Positions 36,741-44,841 of a stretch of 64,000 nt of DNA are shown here, piece after piece. The DNA is from DATJFQ01 sp035492775 (lineage in GTDB: Bacteria; Acidobacteriota; Vicinamibacteria; Vicinamibacterales; 2-12-FULL-66-21): assembly GCA_035492775.1 (NCBI GenBank), contig DATJIW010000082.1:1-64000 (forward strand), written 5' to 3'. Each line of letters opens with the position of its first letter. Positions within the stretch are counted from its first letter, which is position 1. Position numbers and translations under genes: made by a program. The notes under the pieces were generated by a model. The model saw only the letters and a list, made by a program, of their open reading frames with translations, had not been told where the DNA came from and searched no databases.

Positions 36741-37325
36741 ATGAGGCTCGAGGTTGGAACGCAGGCACCGGTATTCAAGACCCAGGCGATTGGAGGACGG
36801 ATCGTTGATCTGGCGGCGCTTCGCGGCCGGACCGTGTTGCTCAAGTTCTATCGGTTTGCCACCTGCCCCGTGTGCAACCTGCACCTGCACCACTTCATCC
36901 GCGACTATCAGGTACTCGAAGCGCTCGGGCTCACGACGGTCGTCCTGTTTCATTCGCCCGCCGAGACGCTGGCAGAAACGCGCCGCGAAGACGCGCCATT
37001 CGACCTCGTTCCCGACCCGGAAAAGCGGATCTTCCGCGCGTTCGGAGTCGAAACGGGTCTGAGGGGCTTGTTCTCGCCCACTGTGATGCGCGATTACGCG
37101 CGCGCGCTGGCGGCGGGGTATCCGAGCGGCATGTTCTCGCACGACGGCGGCATCCTCGGCAACCCCGCCGACTTCATCATCGACGGCGACGGTCGTATCG
37201 CGTTCGCGCACTACGGCCGTCAGTACTCCGACACGCTGAGCGCGGCGGCTATCGCCGACATCAGGCGATCGATCGACGCGGGGCAGCCGCTTCCGGCATC
37301 CCGTCCGGCGGTTCAACACGCATGA
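36741..37325 (+). CDS. Peroxiredoxin-like (AhpC/TSA) protein
   Basis: A 194-residue thioredoxin-fold protein. The active region is FYRFATCPVCNLHLHHFIRD, a CxxC at about residues 40-43, which is unlike the single peroxidatic Cys of classical AhpC and fits the AhpC/TSA_2 or thiol-redox subgroup. PADFIIDGDGRIAFAHYG is the conserved C-terminal strand pair. GGGAGGTGA precedes the ATG (a GTG three bases earlier is also in frame). It is followed by a truncated 1-Cys peroxiredoxin remnant, so the two may once have formed an antioxidant pair. Confidence 0.85.
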   Translation: MRLEVGTQAPVFKTQAIGGRIVDLAALRGRTVLLKFYRFATCPVCNLHLHHFIRDYQVLEALGLTTVVLFHSPAETLAETRREDAPFDLVPDPEKRIFRAFGVETGLRGLFSPTVMRDYARALAAGYPSGMFSHDGGILGNPADFIIDGDGRIAFAHYGRQYSDTLSAAAIADIRRSIDAGQPLPASRPAVQHA

Positions 37326-37363
37326 AAGACGACGTTCACATACACAATCGCGAGAGGTGACAC

Positions 37364-37587
37364 ATGAGTCTACGGATTGGCGACACCGCACCGGACTTCG
37401 AAGCCGAGACGACCGAAGGGCGGCTTCGCTTTCACCAGTGGCTCGGCGGATCCTGGGGCGTGCTCTTGTCCCACCCGAAAGACTTCACGCCGGTGTGCAC
37501 GACGGAACTCGGCTACCGTATCCCGAGGGATGGAAGGCGCCGCGGCCCTACATCCGGGTCGTTCCTCAGCCCGGCGTGTTCGCGTAA
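37364..37587 (+). pseudogene. 1-Cys peroxiredoxin remnant with internal deletion and frameshift
   Basis: The first 50 codons from the ATG at 37364 are a normal Prx6-type N-terminus (LRIGDTAPDFEAETTEG, then LLSHPKDFTPVCTTELG with the peroxidatic Cys). Directly after, the reading frame shifts and the family's C-terminal tail appears in the next frame (YPEGWKAPRPYIRVVPQPG, ending at the TAA at 37585-37587). About 150 middle residues of a usual 210-residue enzyme are missing. The original frame runs on to a stop at 37622-37624. The upstream ribosome site (GAGAGGTGACAC) is intact, so a short nonfunctional peptide may be made. Confidence 0.85.
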
Positions 37588-37620
37588 CGTCCGATCGCGA
37601 GCCGAGTGGTGGATGCGCCG

Positions 37621-38151
37621 CTAGGAGGCGGCGCGTCCCTCGTACGCGGCCTCGAGGCCGGCGATGTCGAGCTTCTTCATCTTGAGCATCGCTTCCATCG
37701 TGCGATTCGCCTTCTCGCGGTCGGGGCTCATCAGCATTTTCTCGAGCGGCTTTGCGTGGACCTGCCACGCGAAGCCGTACTTGTCCGCCAGCCAGCCGCA
37801 CTGCTGCGCCTTCGGGTCGCCCCCTTCGGTCAGCCTGCTCCAGAAGTAGTCGATCTCTTCCTGCGTATCGCAATCCACGAGGAGCGAGAGCGCGCCTGTC
37901 GGCTTGAAGATCGGGCCGCCGTCGAGCGCCATGAAGCGCTGCCCGTCGAGCTCGAATACCGCCGTGATCACCTTGCCCTTCATCGTCGGAGGCCAGGGCG
38001 CGTTCTTGATGCCGTCCGGATATCGCTCGATGTGCACGATTCGAGACACTCCCCGTTTGCCGGGGGCGCTGGCAAACGTCGAGACATAGAAGTTCACCGC
38101 TTCTTCGCAGCGATCCTCGAACCACAACGACGGAACGATGCGCTGATTCAT
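37621..38151 (-). CDS. VOC-fold PhnB-like protein
   Basis: A 176-residue protein of the glyoxalase/VOC superfamily, PhnB-like (formerly 3-demethylubiquinone methyltransferase) subgroup: IVPSLWFEDRCEEAVNFYVS at the start, FELDGQRFMALDGGPIFKPT in the middle, and CGWLADKYGFAWQV before the C-terminal helices. Start supported by GAAAGGACGG. The catalytic role of this subgroup is not established. Its stop overlaps the last codons of the out-of-frame peroxiredoxin remnant on the other strand. Confidence 0.87.
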   Translation of the reverse strand: MNQRIVPSLWFEDRCEEAVNFYVSTFASAPGKRGVSRIVHIERYPDGIKNAPWPPTMKGKVITAVFELDGQRFMALDGGPIFKPTGALSLLVDCDTQEEIDYFWSRLTEGGDPKAQQCGWLADKYGFAWQVHAKPLEKMLMSPDREKANRTMEAMLKMKKLDIAGLEAAYEGRAAS

Positions 38152-38252
38152 TTGATGGCCGTCCTTTCTCTCGAAATTCGACTCCGTTGCTGGCTAGTCG
38201 AATGGCGCGCCGGCAAATCGACAACGGCAGTATCATCCCGCCGGAGGAAGTC

Positions 38253-40088
38253 ATGACGCAGGCATTTTCGATTCCCCTTGCCGCCCTGCTGACTATCGCT
38301 CCATTCCGCGGTGCCGGTCAGGAGCACGCTCACCAGGCGGCGGCGGGAGAAACACTCGGAACCGTACATTTTGAGACCTCGTGCTCCGCCGAAGCTCAGC
38401 CATCGTTCGATCGGGCAATGGCCCTGCTGCACTCCTTCGAGTTCGGCGCTGCCGTCGCCGCATTCGACGCCACGCTCCAGCAGGATCCCTCATGCGCGAT
38501 GACCGAGTGGGGGATCGCGCTCAGCCGCTGGGCGAACCCGTTTGCGGTCGGTATTCGGTCGGCGGCGCAATTGCAGCAGGGGCTCGCGGCAGTCGAGCGC
38601 GGCCGCGCCATCGGTGCGAAGACCGCTCGCGAGCGGGCCTACATCGACGCGGTCGCGAATCTCTACACGAACGCGGAGCGCCCGCAGCAGGCTCGCGTCG
38701 AGGCCTATCGGGACGCGATGGGAGAAGTCTCGAAGCGGTATCCACAGGATCCCGAAGCGAAAATTTTCTATGCCCTGTCGCTCACGGCGGCCGAAGATCT
38801 GAACGACAAAACATACGCGAGCCGGCTGCAGGCGCTCGCGATCCTGGAACCGCTGTTCGCGCAGCAGCCGAACCACCCGGGCCTCGCGCATTACATCATT
38901 CACAGTTGTGACGTTCCGCCTCTCGCGCCGCGCGCGCTGGAAGCAGCGACGCGTTATGCCCGGATCGCGCCATCGGCGCCGCACGCGCTGCACATGCCAT
39001 CGCACACCTTCACGAGGCTCGGATTGTGGCAGGAATCGATCGACGCCAACATCGCGTCCGCCGAAGTTGCGCGAGCGCAGCACACGGTATCCGAGGAGCT
39101 GCACGCGACCGACTACCAGATGTACGCGTACCTGCAGACCGGCCAGGATGCAGCCGCCAGGCGGCTGCTACAGTCACTCCCGGACATCGTCGATCGCTCG
39201 CGCGGAAAAACCGTCGCCTCGGCTGCCCCGCCATCGGCGGGAAGCTACGCCGCGTCGGCGATTCCGGCGCGATGGGCGCTCGAGCGCGGCGCATGGGCGG
39301 ACGCCGCGAAGCTCGAGATGCGGACGTCCGACCTCCCGTACGCGGACGCACTCACCGCGTATGCGAGGGCCGTCGGCGCTGCGCGCTCGGGAGATGTCGC
39401 AGCCGCGCGCATTGGTGTGGCGCAGCTCGAGGCGCTCGTCAAGCGACAGGCGGCGTTGAACGAAACGTACTGGGCCGGCCAGATCGATATCCAGCGGCAG
39501 ACCGCGGCGGCGTGGCTGGCGTTTGCGGAAGGACAACCGTCGAAAGCGCTCGCGCAGATGCGGGCGGCTGCGGACGCAGAGGACCGGACGGAGAAGGCCG
39601 CGGTAACGCCGGGACCGCTCGCGCCCGCCCGCGAGCAGCTGGGCGAGATGCTGCTCGCAACGAACGATGCCGCTGGAGCGCTGAAGGAATTTCAGGCGAC
39701 GCTTCTCAAGGAACCGAACCGTTTCCGCACGGTGTACGGCGCGGCGAAATCGGCCGCCGCCTCCGGTGATGCCGCTGCGGCGCATCGCTATTACGGCGAC
39801 CTGCTGAAGATCTGTTCGCGCGGAGACGTGCCCGGCCGGCCCGAGCTTCAGGAAGCCCGGGCGGCCATGTCGAAAGCTCAGGCCGAGCGCCGAAGCAATA
39901 CGATGCGGTTGGTGTTCGTACCCTTCCGGTTGTTGGCGACGCCCCAGCAGTTGGCGGTCTTGGTGAACTGCTGTGCGTTGATGAGCACGAGCACCGGCTC
40001 GAGTCCTGCCGCCACGGCGGCTGGAATCACGATCTCCTCGAGACGGAGTGCGCCCCCGCGGACTTCGCCGACCTCGAACGCGACGTGA
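38253..40088 (+). CDS. Exported TPR protein with run-on C-terminus
   Basis: A 611-residue reading from the ATG at 38253 (GGAGGAAG upstream). A signal peptide (about 1-23) leads to an N-terminal His/Cys region (HFETSCSAEAQPSFDRAMAL) and TPR helices through the middle (HPGLAHYIIHSCDVPPLAPR is a conserved landmark). The family is common in soil bacteria as a hypothetical protein. From about residue 547 (after AAMSKAQAERR) the sequence becomes Ser/Thr/Pro-rich and simply mirrors the opposing methyltransferase gene; the expected stop near 39890 is absent, so the frame runs 211 bp into the antisense gene. I take the last 60-70 residues as a read-through tail. Confidence 0.8.
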   Translation: MTQAFSIPLAALLTIAPFRGAGQEHAHQAAAGETLGTVHFETSCSAEAQPSFDRAMALLHSFEFGAAVAAFDATLQQDPSCAMTEWGIALSRWANPFAVGIRSAAQLQQGLAAVERGRAIGAKTARERAYIDAVANLYTNAERPQQARVEAYRDAMGEVSKRYPQDPEAKIFYALSLTAAEDLNDKTYASRLQALAILEPLFAQQPNHPGLAHYIIHSCDVPPLAPRALEAATRYARIAPSAPHALHMPSHTFTRLGLWQESIDANIASAEVARAQHTVSEELHATDYQMYAYLQTGQDAAARRLLQSLPDIVDRSRGKTVASAAPPSAGSYAASAIPARWALERGAWADAAKLEMRTSDLPYADALTAYARAVGAARSGDVAAARIGVAQLEALVKRQAALNETYWAGQIDIQRQTAAAWLAFAEGQPSKALAQMRAAADAEDRTEKAAVTPGPLAPAREQLGEMLLATNDAAGALKEFQATLLKEPNRFRTVYGAAKSAAASGDAAAAHRYYGDLLKICSRGDVPGRPELQEARAAMSKAQAERRSNTMRLVFVPFRLLATPQQLAVLVNCCALMSTSTGSSPAATAAGITISSRRSAPPRTSPTSNAT

Positions 40089-41152
40089 CCCCCCGGCGCG
40101 AGCACGCGACGCAGCTCGATGAGCGTGCTCGTGACGAACGCGCGCCAAGCGTCGATCTGTTTTGCGAGCGTCACGGGGACTGCGGCCGCGTCGATGCCGC
40201 TGAACCAGCAGCGCAGCCAGTTGTCGGTCTGATAGTTCACGACGTCGAGGAACGGCGGCGACGTCACCACCAGTGAAACGCTGCCCGTCGGGATCTGCGG
40301 GGTGTCGCTCGAGGCACCCGCAATCAGGTGCGAGCGTTCCACGCTCTGGCGCAGGGTTCGCCGGACGTCCTCCGTCACGTCCGCCAGCAGTTTGCGGCTC
40401 TTTCCGAGGACGATCGCCGCGACGTCGCGCGGGTCGGGAGCCTGTTTCAGCCGCGCGTTGATCTTCGCCTGCGACTGCGGCGTCACCGCTTGATTCGGCG
40501 GGAGCGTATAAACAGAGAAGAACCCCTTCGAATGCCCCGTCAACCGGTTGACGGCGACCATCCGGATCCATCGATCCGCGGCGCTCAACGCGTTTGCACG
40601 TTCCCGATCGAGGAGGTATTTGCGCAACGCCGAGATCCGGCGCAGCGTCGCCGGGTGATAGAAGACGAGCAGGTCCTCCGGCATCTCCCCCGGCGCGTCG
40701 AAATCGATCCCCGCCAGCGTGTGCGCCACATCGTCCAGCAGTGGCGGCTCCAGGCGCGGCGCACAGAGCACCGCGCTGAGAGGGTTGACGTCGCAGCCGT
40801 ACGGAACCCGTGCCATCAGCGCCGCTTCGACGAGCGTGGTCCCGCGGCCCATGAAGGGGTCGTACACGATATCGCCGGGACGCGTGAGGCGCTCGATGAA
40901 GAAGTGCGGCAGCTGCGGTTTGAAACAGGCGCGATAGGAAATCTCGTGGAGGCTGTTCGCCGCGCGCTGCCGGGCCGTCCAGAATTCGTTCGTGAACGTT
41001 GGTACGACGACCGCGCGGCCGTCCGCCGACGTCACCGCGATCTCGCGTTCGCGTGTTCGAGCGCCGCTCCAGCGGAAGCGCCTGACGGCGTCCTCGAATC
41101 CGCCATGGCGCGAATGGGAGGCGAGCACGGCGACACGCGGCTTGCTGATCAT
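39878..41152 (-). CDS. Orphan DNA methyltransferase (N6-A/N4-C type)
   Basis: A 424-residue amino-methyltransferase. The SAM motif DPFMGRGTTLVEAALM is near residues 97-112 and the catalytic motif TSPPFLDVVNYQ near 300, the order I before IV, with a large insert between that may hold target recognition. The end, NTNRIVLLRR, is the usual terminus for this family, so the gene looks complete. There is no endonuclease beside it, so it is probably a solitary methylase with regulatory, repair or decoy use rather than half of a restriction system. Its 3' end overlaps the opposing TPR gene by 211 bp. Confidence 0.85.
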   Translation of the reverse strand: MISKPRVAVLASHSRHGGFEDAVRRFRWSGARTREREIAVTSADGRAVVVPTFTNEFWTARQRAANSLHEISYRACFKPQLPHFFIERLTRPGDIVYDPFMGRGTTLVEAALMARVPYGCDVNPLSAVLCAPRLEPPLLDDVAHTLAGIDFDAPGEMPEDLLVFYHPATLRRISALRKYLLDRERANALSAADRWIRMVAVNRLTGHSKGFFSVYTLPPNQAVTPQSQAKINARLKQAPDPRDVAAIVLGKSRKLLADVTEDVRRTLRQSVERSHLIAGASSDTPQIPTGSVSLVVTSPPFLDVVNYQTDNWLRCWFSGIDAAAVPVTLAKQIDAWRAFVTSTLIELRRVLAPGGHVAFEVGEVRGGALRLEEIVIPAAVAAGLEPVLVLINAQQFTKTANCWGVANNRKGTNTNRIVLLRRSA

Positions 41153-41263
41153 GCCGCGTTAGAGAGTAACACTCCTCGTTTGACAACCCCCCTGCTTGCG
41201 CGCAGACTGGCTCTCTTCACTTCGTCGCTCATCGTCACAACGTCGCCCTGAGAGGTGGGAACC

Positions 41264-42139
41264 ATGCGCAAGGTCAGTTGTTTTGCCGCCGTGGTGTTGT
41301 CGCTCGTCGGCGTTCGTCAGCCCCTCGCCCAGTCGTTGCCCACGTCCCAGCCGAAATACGTCCAGGTGATCATCGAAGACGTCAAAGTCGGTCACGACGA
41401 TGACCACTCGAAGAGCGAAGCCGGCTGGGGTGTGGCGTTCGAGAAAGCGAAGTACCCGTATTTCAACCTGGGCATGGTGGCACTCACGGGTTCGCCCCAG
41501 GCCTGGTTCATGGTGCCGTTCGAGTCGAATCAGGCCTATGGTGAATCGATGAAGCGGAGCGCGGAGGACCCTGTGCTCGCCGCAGAGCTCTCGCGGCTGT
41601 CGCGTGCCGATTCGGCGCACATCAACAGCGCGCGGACGCTGTTGCTCGCGGCCCGCAAGGACTTGAGCCATGGAGCGTTTCCGGATCTCGGTAAACAACG
41701 CTTCTATCAGGTCACGTTGTTCCGCGTGCGCCCCGGACACGAAAGCCAGTTCGAGGCAGCGGCGAAGGCGTATGGCGCCGCCGCCGATCGGGCAGCCCCG
41801 GACTCGGCGTATCGGATTTACGAAGTGGAAGAGGGAATGCCGGGCCCGGTGTACATGATCATGACGTCCGTCGCCGCCTTTGGGGATTTCGACAAGAGAA
41901 GCAGCGAGGGCGAGCAGATCATGAAGTCGGCGAACAAGGAGGAGATGGACACGCTGCAGAAGTTCTCGAGCGAAGCGCTCATCAACGCCGAGCAGCACCG
42001 GTTCCGCATCGATCCCAACATGTGCTACGTCCCGAAGGAGGTTCGCGACCAGGATCCGGCGTTCTGGAATCCGAAGAAGCCGGCGGTCAAGGCGACGACG
42101 CCGCAGCAGCCGCAGCGTGAGTCGTCACGTCAGAGGTGA
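41264..42139 (+). CDS. Exported protein of unknown function upstream of amidase-like gene
   Basis: A 291-residue protein with a clear signal peptide (about 1-24, SCFAAVVLSLVGVRQPLAQS). The mature part holds two similar alpha/beta segments (KYVQVIIEDVKVGHDDDH and QRFYQVTLFRVRPGHESQFE) that look like paired ferredoxin-like barrel (ABM/NIPSNAP-type) domains. The C-terminus is Pro/Gln-rich. GAGAGGTGGG precedes the ATG at 41264. The next gene starts 3 bp after its stop, so the two are one unit. Because that next gene resembles a secreted cell-wall amidase, a periplasmic protective role is conceivable; nothing in this sequence proves it, and similar proteins may occur without effectors. Confidence 0.72.
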   Translation: MRKVSCFAAVVLSLVGVRQPLAQSLPTSQPKYVQVIIEDVKVGHDDDHSKSEAGWGVAFEKAKYPYFNLGMVALTGSPQAWFMVPFESNQAYGESMKRSAEDPVLAAELSRLSRADSAHINSARTLLLAARKDLSHGAFPDLGKQRFYQVTLFRVRPGHESQFEAAAKAYGAAADRAAPDSAYRIYEVEEGMPGPVYMIMTSVAAFGDFDKRSSEGEQIMKSANKEEMDTLQKFSSEALINAEQHRFRIDPNMCYVPKEVRDQDPAFWNPKKPAVKATTPQQPQRESSRQR

Positions 42140-42142
42140 CAG

Positions 42143-42691
42143 GTGGCGGCGACCAATCCTCTGGGTATCGATCTTGATTTGCTCGACCCGGCCGATGCCA
42201 GGGCGCGGATCATCTCGTCCTGCGTGCGGTGCTGGTTCGAACGGAACCCGTCGGGACACCGCAACTGGGGCGACTGCAGCGGGTTCGTGAAGGCCGTGCA
42301 GAAGGATCTCGGACTCCGGCCGTTCACCGGGCAGGCGAATGACATCTATTCGGAGGTCGTGGACCGTAACGACTGGCTCGTGCTCGGCCACGGTGCCGAA
42401 GGCGCGAGCAAGGCAGGTGCGGCCGCGAATGCGGGAGCACTGACGGTCGCCGTATGGGAGAACCGTGCTCAGCCGGGGGAACCTGGCTGGGCGCGGCACC
42501 CTGGTCACGGTCACATCGCCATCGTCACGGCGTACCTGCCGATGCTTGGCCATACGCCTGAACAGCACTCGATCGGCGCGTGGGGCCAGCTCGGGAAGGT
42601 CGGCCACCTGATGGATCGAATGAGTCAGAGCTTCGGCCATGGGAAGCGCGCGTCGATCCGGTACGCCCGTTCGTTATCGGCGATCTTCTGA
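42143..42691 (+). CDS. Tae1/Tse1-like peptidoglycan amidase, candidate type VI effector
   Basis: A 182-residue protein without signal peptide, GTG start. The catalytic Cys45 lies in WGDCSGFVKAVQKDLGL and the His124 in GHGHIAIV, the order and context of NlpC/P60-like amidases. From memory of Pseudomonas Tse1, three stretches correspond: CSGFV followed by GxANxxxxxL, the AEGASKAG helix, and the GH[IV]A[IV]V strand followed by a GQxGKVG-like segment and a basic end. Tse1 cleaves the gamma-D-Glu-mDAP bond in rival cells after type VI delivery. Lack of a signal peptide fits such cargo. A housekeeping endopeptidase would be exported. It is coupled to the exported-protein gene before it; the type VI genes begin 18 kb downstream. 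Confidence 0.68.
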   Translation: MAATNPLGIDLDLLDPADARARIISSCVRCWFERNPSGHRNWGDCSGFVKAVQKDLGLRPFTGQANDIYSEVVDRNDWLVLGHGAEGASKAGAAANAGALTVAVWENRAQPGEPGWARHPGHGHIAIVTAYLPMLGHTPEQHSIGAWGQLGKVGHLMDRMSQSFGHGKRASIRYARSLSAIF

Positions 42692-42705
42692 CCCTTCCGC
42701 CCCGG

Positions 42706-42780
42706 CTGTCCCCATTTTTCGACAAAAAAGGGGACAGTCCCCATTTTTTGACAAGAAAGGGGACTGTCCCCATTTTTTGA
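42706..42780. repeat. 29 bp tandem repeat with GGGGAC/GTCCCC palindromes
   Basis: Two full units (42706-42734, 42735-42763) and one partial unit (42764-42780). Each unit runs GTCCCCATTTTT, then GACAA, then AAAGGGGA; across unit joints this makes the palindromes GGGGACAGTCCCC (42730-42742) and GGGGACTGTCCCC (42759-42771). It fills much of the gap between the amidase-like gene and ogt. Strong hairpins with T-runs also make it a good terminator for the upstream unit. Confidence 0.9.
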
Positions 42781-42794
42781 TGTCCGGAAATGGC
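42781..42794 (+). repeat. REP-like element, left inverted copy
   Basis: TGTCCGGAAATGGC, immediately after the 29 bp tandem repeat. An exact inverted copy lies at 44842-44855, so the pair brackets the ogt and ada-alkA genes. Confidence 0.85.
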
Positions 42795-42831
42795 CAGCGC
42801 ACGCAGGGGACGGGTGCTATCTTGGCTGCAA

Positions 42832-43341
42832 ATGGCCAAGACCTTCAAACATCACGTCTGCAAACGAATGCGATCGCCGGTCGGCGTGCTGACCCTGGCG
42901 GCAACCGACGACGGCTTGTCGGCCATCCTCTGGGAACACGACCGCGACGGCCGCGTGCCGCTGAACATCACCGGCGAGGACGATGACCACCCCGTCCTCG
43001 TCGAAGCCGAACGTCAGCTGACCGAGTATTTCGCCGGACGGCGTACGCGATTCGCGCTGCCGCTGGACGTCGCGGGCACCCCGTTCCAGCGCCAGGTCTG
43101 GAACGCGCTGATGACGATCCCCTTCGGAGAAACGCGCTCTTATTCCGACATCGCGCGCCAGATCGGCAGTCCGACCGCGCAGCGTGCCGTCGGAGCCGCG
43201 AACGGCAGGAATCCGCTGTCGATCGTTGCCCCGTGCCACCGCGTCGTCGGCGCGTCAGGCGCGCTGACGGGATTCGCCGGCGGACTCGACGTCAAGGCGC
43301 GGCTGCTCGCACGCGAGGCCGCGCCGATCAACGCCTCGTGA
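42832..43341 (+). CDS. ogt: Methylated-DNA--[protein]-cysteine S-methyltransferase
   Basis: A 169-residue suicide alkyltransferase that removes O6-alkyl groups from guanine. The DNA-binding helix region is FQRQVWNALMTIPFGETRSY, the Arg finger lies in AQRAVGAANGRNPL, and the acceptor Cys135 is in IVAPCHRVVG. The ATG at 42832 gives the normal family start; an in-frame ATG at 42790 falls inside the REP-like element. No clear ribosome site is seen. The 3' end overlaps the convergent ada-alkA gene by 14 bp, so both repair genes end on each other. Confidence 0.92.
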   Translation: MAKTFKHHVCKRMRSPVGVLTLAATDDGLSAILWEHDRDGRVPLNITGEDDDHPVLVEAERQLTEYFAGRRTRFALPLDVAGTPFQRQVWNALMTIPFGETRSYSDIARQIGSPTAQRAVGAANGRNPLSIVAPCHRVVGASGALTGFAGGLDVKARLLAREAAPINAS

Positions 43342-44806
43342 GCGCCGGCACGGCACCGATCCGCCAGAGGTGCATGACGGCGTAGCTTCGCCACGGACGC
43401 CAGCGTTCCGACATCGCTTCGGCCTCCCGCGGCGTCACACCGCCGAGACTGTTGCGCACAGCGATGTCTTCCTTCGGGAACGCGTCCGGCCATCGGATGG
43501 CGCGCATGGCGAGGTAGTGGGCCGTCCACGGCCCGATGCCGGGCAACTCCGCGAGACGCGCGATTGCATCGGCGGGATCGCGGTGGGTTCCCCCGTCCAG
43601 AGACAGCTCCCCGGCATCGTATGCTTTCGCAAGTCCGATGATGCTTCGCGCCCGCGATTGAACGACGCCGTGCCGCGCGATGTCGTCGACGGTTGCATGG
43701 GCCATCTGCGCCGCAGTAGGCGTGAGCCGCGTCAGGCCTTCGATCTCCGTAGTCATCGGTTCGCCGAATGCTTCGACGAGCCGCGAGGCGATCTTCGTCG
43801 CGGCCTTGACGGTGACCTGCTGGCCGAGAATTGCCCGCAGCCCGATCTCGAAACCGTCGAACGCCCCTGGGACTCGCAGGCCTGCGTTCGCCTTGACCGC
43901 CCGCGCGAGCAGGCGATCGCCGGCAAGCCGCGCCGAAATGATGTCCGGCCGCGCGTCGAGATCGAACAGCGCGCGCAGCCGCGCAAGCAGCGCGGGCAAT
44001 ACAGGCGTCAGCGTATGGGTGAACTCGACGAGCAGCGCGTCCCGCTTCTTTGCCTGCGTCACGCGGATCCAGCCCTTCGCCGTTCCGAGCCGCACCGTTC
44101 TTGCGTATGACCGATCGCTGACCTGCTCGACGCCCGCCAGCGCGCGCGCGGCGAGGAATTCGAGCAGGCTGCTCCAGTCGTACGGCGGGCGATATGCAAG
44201 CTGCAGCGTCGACGTCTCGCCGGTTGCCGCCGCCGGCTCCTCCGCGATGCGCTGACGCAAGCGCGACGGCGGCATCCGATAGCGGCGGACGAACGCGTCG
44301 TTGAACCGGCGCACGCTTGCGAAGCCGCTCGCAAAGGCAATCTCCGTCATCGGGAGCGTCGTCTCCGTCAGCAGCTGCTTGGCGAGCAGTAGGCGCCGCG
44401 TGAGCAGCAGCTGGATCGGCGCGACCCCCAGCTCCCTGCGTACGATGCGTCGGATCTGCCGTGAGCTGAGCTCGAATTGAGTTGCGACCGCCTCGAGTCC
44501 GGCCTCATCGCCCAGTTGCCCGTCTTCGAGTCGCCTGACGATCAGCGACGCAATCCGTTGCGCGTCGTCGACCGGTGCGTTCCCCGGCGCCAGCTCGGGG
44601 CGGCATCGCAGGCAGGGCCGGAACCCTGCCTGCTCGGCCTGCTGCGCGGTATCGAAGAAACGGCAGTTCACCGCCTTCGGCGCGCGCACCCGGCAGATCG
44701 GGCGGCAGTAGATCCGGGTGGATGTCACCCCGACGAAGAACACGCCGTCGAACCGGACGTCGTGCGCGGCGAGCGCGTCATGGAAAAGGCGGATATCGAG
44801 CGACAT
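43328..44806 (-). CDS. Ada-AlkA fusion: AraC-type regulator and 3-methyladenine glycosylase
   Basis: A 492-residue protein. Residues about 1-80 are the Ada zinc domain: TRIYCRPICRVR and FRPCLRCRPE supply four Cys, one of which accepts methyl from phosphotriesters. An AraC helix-turn-helix follows (about 95-180: LSSRQIRRIVRRELGVAPIQ, IAFASGFASVRRFNDAF). The rest is AlkA-like: an N-terminal domain (YDWSSLLEFLAARAL) and the helix-hairpin-helix glycosylase core (LRAILGQQVTVKAATKIA, LPGIGPWTAHYLAMRAI, then the catalytic Asp in WPDAFP). It senses methylation damage, induces genes and removes alkylated bases. GGAGG stands one base before the ATG, closer than usual. It converges with ogt. Confidence 0.93.
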   Translation of the reverse strand: MSLDIRLFHDALAAHDVRFDGVFFVGVTSTRIYCRPICRVRAPKAVNCRFFDTAQQAEQAGFRPCLRCRPELAPGNAPVDDAQRIASLIVRRLEDGQLGDEAGLEAVATQFELSSRQIRRIVRRELGVAPIQLLLTRRLLLAKQLLTETTLPMTEIAFASGFASVRRFNDAFVRRYRMPPSRLRQRIAEEPAAATGETSTLQLAYRPPYDWSSLLEFLAARALAGVEQVSDRSYARTVRLGTAKGWIRVTQAKKRDALLVEFTHTLTPVLPALLARLRALFDLDARPDIISARLAGDRLLARAVKANAGLRVPGAFDGFEIGLRAILGQQVTVKAATKIASRLVEAFGEPMTTEIEGLTRLTPTAAQMAHATVDDIARHGVVQSRARSIIGLAKAYDAGELSLDGGTHRDPADAIARLAELPGIGPWTAHYLAMRAIRWPDAFPKEDIAVRNSLGGVTPREAEAMSERWRPWRSYAVMHLWRIGAVPALTRR

Positions 44807-44841
44807 ACCTCCACAATAACCCGGTGGCACGCGCAGGCCTA

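Noticed and set aside
42706..42780. CRISPR-like array
   Set aside because: The 29 bp units abut directly with no spacers, number fewer than three, and no cas gene is near; a palindromic REP-like tandem repeat explains it.
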